From assembly GCA_001839685.1 (NCBI GenBank), contig MLAK01001390.1, positions 1 to 17,084 on the forward strand: a stretch of 17,084 nucleotides of DNA. Reading direction: 5' to 3'. Each line of letters begins with the position of its first letter. Position 1 is the stretch's first letter. Position numbers and translations under genes: made by a program. Below, in pieces: positions 1 through 8,302 of the stretch. The notes under the pieces are model-generated. The model was not told the origin of the DNA. It saw nothing but the letters and a program-made list of their open reading frames with translations, and did no database searches. Source of the stretch: Tritrichomonas foetus. Taxonomy: Eukaryota > Parabasalia > Tritrichomonadida > Tritrichomonadidae.

Positions 1-1131
1 ATAGCTACTCCTCCTTGAGATTCTGGAGTTCCGCGTCCAAAATATCAAGAATAAAATATGACCGTTTAATGAACCGTTTATTTCCTTCACTTTTTCTCTC
101 AATTTCCAAAGGCGGAAAAAGGGCTTGTCAAATCCAAACGCCTTTAATTGTCAATCTGATTCTTTTTGGTTGAATAATTGATCGTATATATTTAAATATG
201 AAAGACAGTTAATAGAATTTAATGAAGAAAACGAGAAAAGAAATCCAAAAAGGAATAATTCTTTGAGTTGAGCAACAGGTGAAAATATGGTCAAATAAAG
301 GTCAAAAGAGTGAATATGTAAATAATAAGAGATATTGGCCAGTTCTTCTTCTTTGAGTCATTCCAATTTTGAGAAGGCGTGATGAGAAAATATTGTTTAT
401 ATGAGAAATGAAAAATTAACGCAGGCCATTACAATTTTGATTACTTTTGTGCAAATCCAGAAAATGAAATGTTTTATAGATCTAATTATAGATAAAATAT
501 TACTCCAAAATATACGACAATTTTTACTCTAGAACATATAACTTGGTTTGGTTGACATTGTGATTTTGAAAATTATAGGGGCCTACTAAATGAAACTACT
601 AAATTTTTTGAGTAAATATATTTGAAATAGATTTCTATCAAACTTGTTCATAAAATAACGACACAAAATTGGTTTTTGTGAACAATCAAAAAAAAAGAAT
701 ATTTCATAGGATTGGCGATATGATGGCATCTATGACATCTATTCACATTTGTATCGGATTTAACACTTAGTTTAGGGCTTAATTTAAATAAGGACAAAAT
801 AATTCTCGAATTATTTTGAATCTCAATTATATCTCAATATTTTTCGGCATTTCACGTTAATTAATTATTAAATAAACTATAAAAATGCAAAAATAATATA
901 AAAAATTATTCACATGAAAGCTCTTTCAAGATACTCATCAAACATTATTATTAAACGTTCACTGCGAATAAATAATCGAAACTTTTTCAATATTCGAAAG
1001 GAGAATCGATAATAACAATTTTGAAGGGGATATTCGAATTTCAATAGACTACAAATATATTATTCAATATTTCAAAGGCATCGAAAAATTTCATTGAATT
1101 TCATTGAAAAGAAGGAAGTCCTCGACCAAGA
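1..1131. other. AT-rich non-coding stretch, with a coding-like trace at the left edge
   Basis: No convincing gene lies here. Only the first about 150 bases have a higher GC content. On the minus strand, roughly 147 down to 8, two overlapping open frames have gene-like composition: one contains FGFDKPFFRLWKLREK and the other ends with LDAELQNLKEE before a TAG at 5-7. Neither has an ATG, and both are preceded by stops, so this could be a frameshifted gene remnant. On the plus strand, a frame open from 3 to a TGA at 171-173 is an alternative. From about 200 to 1080 I see only AT-rich sequence without domains, tRNA boxes or obvious repeats. The last 50 bases hold the probable Rab promoter. Confidence 0.4.
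1091..1110 (+). promoter_or_regulatory. Probable initiator (Inr) region of the Rab gene, tandem TCATTGAA
   Basis: Two adjacent 10-mers both begin with TCATTGAA. Each TCATT fits the trichomonad initiator consensus TCA(+1)Y(T/A). The A of the two copies lies 39 and 29 nt upstream of the Rab ATG. This is a longer leader than at the other genes in this window, so either copy or neither may be used. Confidence 0.4.
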
Positions 1132-1758
1132 ATGGACCTTCAGACTTATGCGAAAGCTGTACTCTGCGGATCATCATCAGTCGGCAAAACCACGATTTTT
1201 TCCCGCATTCTTCAGAAAAACTTAAACACGGAATTTCCATCAACGATGGGCGCCTCATTCGCTTCGGTAAAGGTGCCGTTTAACGACGAAGAAATCACAG
1301 TGAATTTATGGGATACAGCCGGCCAGGAAGAATACCGGTCACTCGTAAATATTTATTTCCGGAATTCGAATATCGCATTAATCGTGTTTGACTTAACCAA
1401 CCACGAATCGTTCGATCAAGTCGATGAGTGGATTGACGAAATTTTAGCGAATTGCGGAGACTCGCCACCAAATTTTTTAATCATCGGAAATAAATCAGAT
1501 CTGATTTATGACAAAAAAGTGACAGACGAAGAAATAAATGACTATATAGAAACTATAAAATGCCCATATTTTGAAATAAGTGCGAAGGAAGGGCAGAATT
1601 TCGGAGATTTGTGTAAAAAAATTGGAGAGCTTGCTTTGAACTTTTTGAATGAAACCGCTGAACAGAAAGAAAAAAAGAAAGAGAAAACAAATGAAACATT
1701 TTATAATGTGTCTGATTTGGAAGTTTCCGGGAATGTGAAATCACAAAATTGTTGTTAA
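1132..1758 (+). CDS. Rab-family small GTPase, Rab5/21/22-like
   Basis: This is a complete 208-residue Rab, a normal length for the family. Such GTPases cycle between GDP and GTP and recruit effectors to membranes, here most likely endosomal ones. Visible motifs are the P-loop GSSSVGKT (13-20), switch I TMG (38-40) followed by ASF, WDTAGQE (60-66), NKSD (120-123), SAK (150-152) and a C-terminal CC (207-208) for geranylgeranylation. The GASF after the switch I threonine is typical of the Rab5/21/22 group, so assignment to that group is inference from motif. Position 67 is Glu, where most Rabs carry Arg or Lys. The 170-205 tail is a Lys/Glu-rich hypervariable segment. The ATG is the first in frame after the Inr-like repeat. 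The gene converges on the discoidin-like gene. Confidence 0.95.
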   Translation: MDLQTYAKAVLCGSSSVGKTTIFSRILQKNLNTEFPSTMGASFASVKVPFNDEEITVNLWDTAGQEEYRSLVNIYFRNSNIALIVFDLTNHESFDQVDEWIDEILANCGDSPPNFLIIGNKSDLIYDKKVTDEEINDYIETIKCPYFEISAKEGQNFGDLCKKIGELALNFLNETAEQKEKKKEKTNETFYNVSDLEVSGNVKSQNCC

Positions 1759-1759
1759 A
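1756..1759 (+). promoter_or_regulatory. Candidate TAAA polyadenylation signal overlapping the Rab stop codon
   Basis: The Rab stop TAA is followed by A, giving TAAA. In Trichomonas vaginalis, UAAA at or next to the stop codon serves as the poly(A) signal. It is a short motif in AT-rich DNA, so the assignment rests on position. Confidence 0.35.
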
Positions 1760-1820
1760 ATTATTATTTTTTGCCGACTTTTTCATTTATTATTCTTTTG
1801 CTTTTGCTATTGTTAAGGTT

Positions 1821-2053
1821 CTGTCATTTATAATGTTATTCTATCATTTATAATATTGTTCTATCATTTATAATATTGTTCTATCATTTATAATATTGTT
1901 CTATCATTTATAATATTGTTCTATCATTTATAATATTGTTCTATCATTTATAATATTGTTCTATCATTTATAATATTGTTCTATCATTCATATTGTTGTT
2001 CTATCATTTATAATGTTGTTCTATCATTCATATTGTTGTTCTATCATTTATAG
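1821..2053 (+). repeat. 20-bp tandem repeat (minisatellite), about 11.6 copies
   Basis: The unit is CTATCATTTATAATATTGTT. The first copy (1821-1840) is a variant, then seven identical copies run from 1841 to 1980. They are followed by a variant with CATTCATATTGTTG (1981-2000), an intermediate (2001-2020), the same variant again (2021-2040) and a partial copy (2041-2053). The period is not a multiple of three and every unit has a TAA, so it is not coding. It lies about 60 bp after the Rab stop and inside the 3' flanks of two convergent genes. Perfect identity in the centre and divergence at the ends suggest recent expansion. Confidence 0.97.
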
Positions 2054-2667
2054 AATCGGACTTCATTTGAGATTATTTTCGACATTACAAAATTGATAAT
2101 ATAGAATAAAAATGCGAAAGATTCTATTCTATTATTTTTTGCATAGGTTTATTATAGAAATTTCACTGGGAATTTCATGACTTATATTCATTTTATTTCT
2201 GTTCATATTGCTGCTTCTCATGGGCTTTGTCACATTTCTCGAAAATCCAAAACTTCGATTTTACAAGAATATGCAATGTTTTTGCTCAATTGCGAGGAAA
2301 GTTTAAATATAGATTCTTTTGATAAAGAATTCGGAATCTTTTAGTGAAAAGTTCGAACTATTTGAAGACAAAACTTTTCAAAAATAGAATTTGAATCATT
2401 AAAGAATAATGATATCATCAAAACTAATCTTTTTATTTAACATTAAAAAAAAAACTTTGTAGAACAAAATGAATGATTTAATATAAGAAAAATACTTTTT
2501 TTAATAATCATTTATTCAATATTGTTCAGAAACTGTGTCTCTATATTAAAGATATACTAAAATGAAAATCTAATTTCATTGACATTTCAATGTAGTTTCA
2601 ATTAATAAATTAAGTATACATTGATTCAGAATCTTGAGAATCATCATCATTATTGGAATTAGAATCA
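2054..2667. other. AT-rich intergenic region between convergent genes
   Basis: No gene is seen. The right end, 2610-2671 on the minus strand, reads as an acidic Asp/Ser/Asn-rich peptide in a frame different from that of the discoidin-like gene. This may be its displaced C-terminus. Confidence 0.5.
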
Positions 2668-4194
2668 TCATTCATTATCCAACGTGTTATTAGATTCAAC
2701 AAAGTCATCTTTCATGAATGGATTCTCAGCAATATCATTTTGATTCAAATCAAAAGAAGCACCTAGATTTTCAGTTTTTGTTTCAAGAATAGTTAATGCA
2801 CCATCATCCATTTCTACAGATAAATCAACCTCTACGGAGCTATTATCAAGACGTTTATTTCGATGTATTATATAGATTATCAACACAATAACAATAATTA
2901 GCAAAATAAAAGCACCAGTAGCAACACTTGCTATTGATACAGTATTCGTAATATTTTTAGAATCTTCAGAATCCATTCTTGATTCGATACTTGAATCTCT
3001 TTCTATCTCTGATTTTGTGTTATCAATAATATTTGTTGAGTTTGGTGGTGTATTTGAAGTTATTTCTTTCGTTGGCATTATGATTCTATTGGATGGACCA
3101 TTAGTTTCTTCATGAGGAGGAATTATTTCACCTGTTATATTTGATGTGATAGTTTTTGTTTCTAAAGAAGTCTGATTTTGAATATCTGGCTGACTACGAT
3201 CATCATCTTTCTCTTTACTTGATTGAATAGGTTCTTGTTCTTCTTTATAACTTTCTGTTTGTTTGACTTTCTCTTGATTGATATTTGATTCTTCTGCTTC
3301 ACTTAAAGGATTCTCAATTTCTTTTTCACCTTCATTTTTCATGTTTGTTTCATTTTCTATCTCATTTTGACTTCTTATCTCTGTTTCATTTTCTATCTCA
3401 TTTTGGCTTCTTATCTCTGTTTCACTTTCCATTTCATTGTCTATCTCATTCACTGTTGGACTTTCTGTTTCATTGTCTATCTCATTCACTGTTGGACTTT
3501 CTGTTTCATTGTCTATCTCACTCACTGTTGGACTTTCTGTTTCATTTTTCGGATAGACATACACATAAAATTCTGTACAAGCTGCTGCAAAAAATCTATT
3601 TCTTCCTTTTCCTTGTGGTGTGCCATTGGTTTCTAATGCAATAGCTGTACAACTAACTGGTCCATTAAGGCGAACAAATTGATCTTCACTTACAGATTTA
3701 CTTGGATAGTTGAGTGTTCCATGTGCTGTACGGTTTTTAGTTCTAATTTTCCTTTCAACTTCCTCCCTTGAATTACCTGTATAAAGGTTATAATTTGTGA
3801 AACGTCCATTTGATCCTCTTCGTCTTGGTCCATATTGAAATCCACCTAATTGAATTGAATCATTAAAATAAACGATGAAATAGAAATTACTTTTTTGAAG
3901 ATTACCACTTCCTCCTTTTGCCCAATTATATCTGCTATGCCATAGAGTAGATTCATTACTATCAATGATATATTTTGGTGGTCCTTCACCTTTTCCATTA
4001 TCTGCTTGCCAACTACTTGCTGTAACACTCCATCCACTTCTATTGGTAATTTTCTGTAAACCATCTAAAATTTCTTCTCCAAGTAAATTTGGCTTTGGAA
4101 CATTAGATAGTAAGTTATCAGCAATGATTCCTTTTGAATCCTCCTTAGATTGATGTGAAGAATATCTGAATGCAAGAATTAACAAGACAAACAT
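2668..4194 (-). CDS. F5/8 type C (discoidin-like) domain surface protein, single-pass membrane
   Basis: This is a 508-residue predicted type I surface protein. A short hydrophobic N-terminus (1-10) probably acts as a signal peptide. Residues about 50-213 resemble an F5/8 type C domain: WSVTASSW near 55-62, PPKYIIDSNESTLWHSRY at 72-89, and GGFQYGPRRRGSNGRFTNY at 117-135. Such beta-sandwich domains bind glycans or phospholipids. A repeat stalk follows (217-281), then a charged low-complexity region rich in Glu, Asn, Ser and Thr to about 415, a membrane helix at about 419-443 (VATGAFILLIIVIVLIIYII), HRNKR as stop-transfer and a 60-residue acidic tail with NPF at 491-493. The start is supported by an in-frame TAG just upstream (4212-4210) and an initiator motif 6 nt before the ATG. 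The tail may be cut short by a frameshift. Ligand and function are unknown. Confidence 0.8.
   Translation of the reverse strand: MFVLLILAFRYSSHQSKEDSKGIIADNLLSNVPKPNLLGEEILDGLQKITNRSGWSVTASSWQADNGKGEGPPKYIIDSNESTLWHSRYNWAKGGSGNLQKSNFYFIVYFNDSIQLGGFQYGPRRRGSNGRFTNYNLYTGNSREEVERKIRTKNRTAHGTLNYPSKSVSEDQFVRLNGPVSCTAIALETNGTPQGKGRNRFFAAACTEFYVYVYPKNETESPTVSEIDNETESPTVNEIDNETESPTVNEIDNEMESETEIRSQNEIENETEIRSQNEIENETNMKNEGEKEIENPLSEAEESNINQEKVKQTESYKEEQEPIQSSKEKDDDRSQPDIQNQTSLETKTITSNITGEIIPPHEETNGPSNRIIMPTKEITSNTPPNSTNIIDNTKSEIERDSSIESRMDSEDSKNITNTVSIASVATGAFILLIIVIVLIIYIIHRNKRLDNSSVEVDLSVEMDDGALTILETKTENLGASFDLNQNDIAENPFMKDDFVESNNTLDNE
3352..3546 (-). repeat. In-frame 36-bp repeats encoding 12-residue stalk units
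   Basis: Three copies encode NETESPTV(S/N)EID (residues 217-252, DNA 3439-3546). After a five-residue spacer, two copies encode ETEIRSQNEIEN (258-281, DNA 3352-3423). The period is 36 bp in both blocks. An N-E-T sequon occurs at residues 217, 229, 241, 269 and 281. Confidence 0.92.
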
Positions 4195-4197
4195 TAA

Positions 4198-4202
4198 AGT
4201 GA
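4198..4202 (-). promoter_or_regulatory. Initiator TCACT of the discoidin-like gene
   Basis: On the minus strand TTCACTTTA immediately precedes the ATG. TCACT matches the trichomonad consensus TCA(+1)Y(T/A), with the A at 4200 giving a 6-nt leader, within the short range usual for trichomonad transcripts. Confidence 0.6.
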
Positions 4203-5541
4203 AGTGTTGCTAAATATTATGTATTAAAATTTTGATATCACTATTTTTTAGAAAAAAATTGAATATCAACTCAATTTTAATAATAATGATTCCTAATTGA
4301 ATATTACCTCAAATTATATTTGTGTCAATTCAATATTGAAAATAAATATATAGTTCTATAAATAAGAATATATTTAGATAGAGAAAATATTAAAAGAAGT
4401 TATAATATATTTTCTGTATGAAGTATTTTATTAATGATTTAGAATTGTATTATTTCTTAGATAACATAGTTTTTACTGAGATAAAAAGACTTTTATTTGG
4501 AGACAATTTCAATGGCAAAAAAATTTTTTAATTATCTTGAAATAATTACAAAATTCAAGGAATCTATCAAATGTCGAAATTTACAACATGTTCAATTTCA
4601 AATTATTGACTAATTTAATGTAATGAATCATCTTTAATAACTTTCATGAAATTTACTTTATATAATATTTCTTCAATATCAAGAAACAGTCGTTTGTAAA
4701 TTCACGCAGATACAAATGTATGAATTCCTAAGGAAGTTAACTTTTTGACCCACATTCAATTTTTTAAATGAATGTTTTCAAAGTTTTTCAATGAATGTTT
4801 TCAAAGTTTAAAAAATTTTCATCTGATTATCTATTTGAATGAATATGACAATACGTTTTAAATAAGAGAAGATGATATATAATTATCTTGATATTTTCTC
4901 TTTTGCTAATTAAAAAATAGCTTCTTTCTGTTTTCTGTCTAAAAACTATATAGTTCTCTCAATTTTGAATCGTTTTCTAGAAATAATAAACAGTATGAAA
5001 ATCGTCTGATGCTCAGTATATTTTAACTTGAATATAAATAACTGTATTACATAAGAAAACCGTAGCAGTAATAAGTCTTATTCCGGAAACCATCAAGATA
5101 TTTTGAAATAAATATTTGATAAATTGAATGTGCAAATAATTCGAAGTCTGATTTGTCATTAAAACAAATTCAATTGAATAATCAAAAATGCATTTATTTC
5201 AGAACACTTTGAAACAATCACAAAATATTTCTGAAATATAATTAATTTAAAATGGCAAACCAATGAAAGAACGTTTATAAAAAAAAAATCACAACGAAAA
5301 TGATAATTTATCGAGAAGCGATGCATAACAATTGTCAATTCGAGGATATTCGAACTTATTAACACTTTTAATACACAGAATTTCCATTTTACAATTTTTT
5401 TTTTTTTGGAAATTTAAAAAAAAAATTTATGTTTTAATATTTTGTTTGTTTCCATATTTCAATTTATTTCTTTCTTGAATGAATCATACTGCTCTAATTT
5501 TCTTTACTATTACCTTTTTTGCTCATCACTTCATTTTTTCT

Positions 5542-5960
5542 TCAAAGAAAAGGATCATTGAAAATTCTGAGGCCATACAAATTAAATAAATTCAACCAAC
5601 AAGTGTGATACGTGATATCATGATCACACTTGCGATAACTTAAAAGGTGATATCTGATGGTGGATTGAAGCATACATATGTACAGTGCAGTAGATATGAG
5701 TAGAGCTGTCAAAGAAGTTTCTGCAGCTCTATAGAAGATATTATTTCTACATTCAATCAATTTAGAAATAGATATCACAAAATTAACATCTGATAATCTT
5801 TTTTGCTGGTTTCAACTTGATCAAGAAGCACATTTCTTTTCGTAGATTTTAAATAATTTTGTATCAAGAAATTCAAATCAAGAAACATCTGACCAGTTGC
5901 AAATATCCAAACACGACTGTAATATAGAACTAAAACAAGAAATCCATCAAAAACAACCAA
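5542..5960 (-). pseudogene. Possible decayed coding remnant, unrecognised
   Basis: Two minus-strand frames abut here. The upstream one (5960-5775) contains YYSRVWIFATGQMFLDLNF and the downstream one (5778-5542) contains IFYRAAETSLTALLISTALY. They are offset by one frame, neither begins with ATG, and the local base composition is less AT-rich than in the flanks. This looks like an eroded gene or element fragment. I do not recognise the family, and random open frames remain possible. Confidence 0.25.
5601..5631. repeat. 31-bp near-perfect inverted repeat
   Basis: Arms AAGTGTGAT (5601-5609) and ATCACACTT (5623-5631) flank a centre that itself contains the palindrome TGATATCA (5613-5620). The whole could form a cruciform or hairpin or bind a dimeric protein. 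No function is established. Confidence 0.7.
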
Positions 5961-6421
5961 ATTTTCAAAAGTTTATTCTTGTTTTCATAAAGTGGTCGTT
6001 TTTTGTTCCATTAAGTTTTAAAAAGAAAGATTTGTTAAATCGTTTTCATATAACTTTTGAAATTTCCAAACAAGAACATTTAGTATGTCGAGAAAAAGAA
6101 CATTCATTAATCGACTATGTTTGTAACTTCAAAAATTGAATAAAATTATTGCTTCACCATTTATAGAATTCCACCATCTTGAACTTTTTGGTGAATTTAT
6201 CGAATATCAAGTATGATGAAATATAATCATAATCTTTTTACATCGTTTCTTAACAATTATAATTGTCGTTGATATTTTCACTAGATTAAAAATTACATCA
6301 CCAATCATGAATCCATCTGTTTTACAAACATCAAGAGAAAAAATATTCAAAATTATTTAGAATATTTAAAAAAGTTGGACATTATTATTCCCTCCAATAT
6401 TTCATTATAAAGCATGCAATC

Positions 6422-7570
6422 TTAAACTTCTTTTGAATGCTTATAGAAATCAAGAATCTTCTTTCGGATTTTTCCATCAATATCTTTATATTTCATTATT
6501 TCATCCAATTCAGTTTTATTCAACTTAAATTGTGGATGCTGTAAAAAGATATCAATCAACTCTTTGTTATTATTATAAACAATAATTATAAAAGGAAAAC
6601 AATTTGTTATTCGATTAGATGCATGCTTGTTGATATCAATATCTGACCTTTCTAACAACATCTTTATGATTTCAGTATGATTAGACTTTGCTGCTTCAAT
6701 TAAAGGTGTTTGAATATAGGCATAACTACCACTTCCATCATTATTAATTCCAATTTCTTCGAGAGAAAGAAAGTATTTTATAATGGGAATATTTAGATAT
6801 ATGATGGCATCTAATAAAGGTGAATACAAATCGGATTTTATTTTCTCAGAAATTTCCAAGAAACTGATTTTATATAGTCTTTTCACGATTAGAAGATCAC
6901 ATGATGCGATTGAGTTACGAAAAGCTCGAAAAAGCGAATATTCAATACTATCTATTTTATTGTTCAGTAAAATAGTAGAAAATCTAGTAAAACCATTCAT
7001 ACATGATATTTCTAAAGCTCTTAACCAATCAATTTCGAAAGATTTTTTCAAACCATATAAGAAAAAATTATTGAAACAACATATTATTGAAAGAACTAAT
7101 GATGGAAAGAACAAATGATTGAAACAACATATTATTGTTTGTTCTGTAATTTCTTGAGCTATACTGTCATAAATCCAATCAAACAAAGAGATATTATGCA
7201 ATTCAATTGCTATTTTCAAGTGACTTTCATCGAAATGAAGATTATGTTGCATTACTAACCTAATAATTTCAATATTTTGTCCAGCAATGGCATAATGCAA
7301 ACAATCAAGTTGTGGATTTCCAATACAATAATGATGACAGTAAAACTTTTCTTGTAGAGTTGCACCATTTATTAAAAGGAACTTAAAGCACATAATTGAA
7401 CCACATTGAGCCGAATAGTGTATCAATTGTGGGCTGGTTGTCATTAATGAATAAGTTGGCCAATCTTCGCAAAATGAATCCATATTAAAATTCACATTAT
7501 GACTGACTATATATGACTGTAATTTTGAAACATCATCTTCCTTAATGAAAGATCGGATAAAAAAAGCCAT
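6422..7570 (-). CDS. Ankyrin-repeat protein, DUF3447-type, 3' part of an interrupted gene
   Basis: This 382-residue frame begins with ATG but probably is the C-terminal two thirds of a larger gene. It is in the same frame as the upstream segment and separated from it only by a TAG (7607-7609) and 12 sense codons. Residues 4-110 have the layout of trichomonad DUF3447 proteins: FIKEDDVSKLQSYIVSHNVNF, then LIHYSAQCGSIMCFKFLLINGATL (49-72) and LHYAIAGQNIEIIRLVMQHN (91-110). Further ankyrin units appear at about 249-278, 287-316 (TPLIEAAKSNHTEIIKMLLE) and 323-352. These proteins form large families in trichomonads; ankyrin repeats bind other proteins, and the targets are unknown. A 16-residue internal duplication gives IICCFN twice (146-151 and 162-167). 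It may be expressed as a truncated protein or be part of a pseudogene. Confidence 0.7.
   Translation of the reverse strand: MAFFIRSFIKEDDVSKLQSYIVSHNVNFNMDSFCEDWPTYSLMTTSPQLIHYSAQCGSIMCFKFLLINGATLQEKFYCHHYCIGNPQLDCLHYAIAGQNIEIIRLVMQHNLHFDESHLKIAIELHNISLFDWIYDSIAQEITEQTIICCFNHLFFPSLVLSIICCFNNFFLYGLKKSFEIDWLRALEISCMNGFTRFSTILLNNKIDSIEYSLFRAFRNSIASCDLLIVKRLYKISFLEISEKIKSDLYSPLLDAIIYLNIPIIKYFLSLEEIGINNDGSGSYAYIQTPLIEAAKSNHTEIIKMLLERSDIDINKHASNRITNCFPFIIIVYNNNKELIDIFLQHPQFKLNKTELDEIMKYKDIDGKIRKKILDFYKHSKEV
7070..7137 (-). repeat. 48-bp-period internal direct repeat in the ankyrin gene
   Basis: ATTGAAACAACATATTATTG occurs at 7070-7089 and again at 7118-7137. The 48-bp offset equals 16 codons, so the reading frame is kept and IICCFN is encoded twice. 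This is consistent with a local in-frame tandem duplication. Confidence 0.85.
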
Positions 7571-7606
7571 TTCTTGTTCATGTGGATGATAACCCGGATT
7601 ATTTTT

Positions 7607-8126
7607 CTATGTATCTTTTGATTCAAGTGTTGTTGATTGTTCTATATCATTATCTGTTATAATATTATGAGATTTAAGTTCATTAATTAAAGGATTCTGA
7701 CCAAATCCTTTGATGAAAAAATGTAAATGCGTTTTGATTTCTTCATAAAAATTACAAAATTGATTTAAGTTTTTTATAAGTTGAATAAAATATGGTATTA
7801 ATTGCGTTCTACCAACTATACAATTGAAGAAGTTCTTTATTAAATCAAATACATTTTCTTGAGAAATCAAATTATTATCAATAATGAATTGTGTTATTTG
7901 TTCAATGTTATTTTCCGAAATTTTATAAAATTTGTCTTGAAGAAAGTAATGTGCTTTTATGACAGGGTCATCTAAAACATTATTGATACTGATAGGATTA
8001 ACTAGCCTGTCATTTGGACATTGTTTAAGTAAAAATGAAACACCATAGCGGTCAGCAGCAATCATTAAAAATAAATGAAGAAAATTGAGAGAAACAGCCA
8101 ATGCCTGAGTTGTCGTTTGACTTCAT
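7607..8126 (-). pseudogene. 5' part of the broken DUF3447/ankyrin gene
   Basis: This 164-codon open frame (8101-7607) has the hydrophobic alpha-helical character of the N-terminal region that precedes the ankyrin part in trichomonad DUF3447 proteins, for example NVFDLIKNFFNCIVGR and IPYFIQLIKNLNQF. It is interrupted by TAG at 7607-7609, with the downstream ankyrin part continuing in the same frame. The 5' end is also abnormal: 8101 is a TTG, the only in-frame ATG near it is at 8065, and a TGA occurs at 8123-8125. An ATG at 8126 lies in a frame shifted by one base, so a one-base insertion just after the original ATG would explain the loss. Two independent defects favour a pseudogene; assembly error is the alternative. 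Confidence 0.65.
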
Positions 8127-8302
8127 CTCTGGATTTTTTTTAAAATAAAAGACATACAACATATACAATTATTTTCTGAGAAATTAATTACAATTTCTAA
8201 CTCCAAAGCATGTTCACAAAATCAACATTTGCAAATCTAAAAACATGTTTCTTTCTTTATGTCCTTTATTTTTCAAAATATTTATTAACAATATATCAAT
8301 AC

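Larger units (their letters stand above)
4195..6421. other. Long gene-free AT-rich region
   Basis: I find no intact ATG-initiated gene in 2.2 kb. It contains a 20-bp direct repeat (4767-4786 and 4790-4809, AATGAATGTTTTCAAAGTTT), long A and T runs near 5280 and 5390-5430, and a less AT-rich patch at about 5540-5960 with broken open frames and a near-palindrome, listed separately. Confidence 0.6.

Noticed and set aside
3285..3644. Plus-strand open frames of 119 and 89 codons
   Set aside because: They are antisense to the stalk repeats of the discoidin-like gene and have repeated Phe/Leu/Ser/His-rich composition caused by the 36-bp repeat.
5897..6139. 80-codon plus-strand frame
   Set aside because: It starts with TTG, overlaps the degenerate patch and resembles no family.
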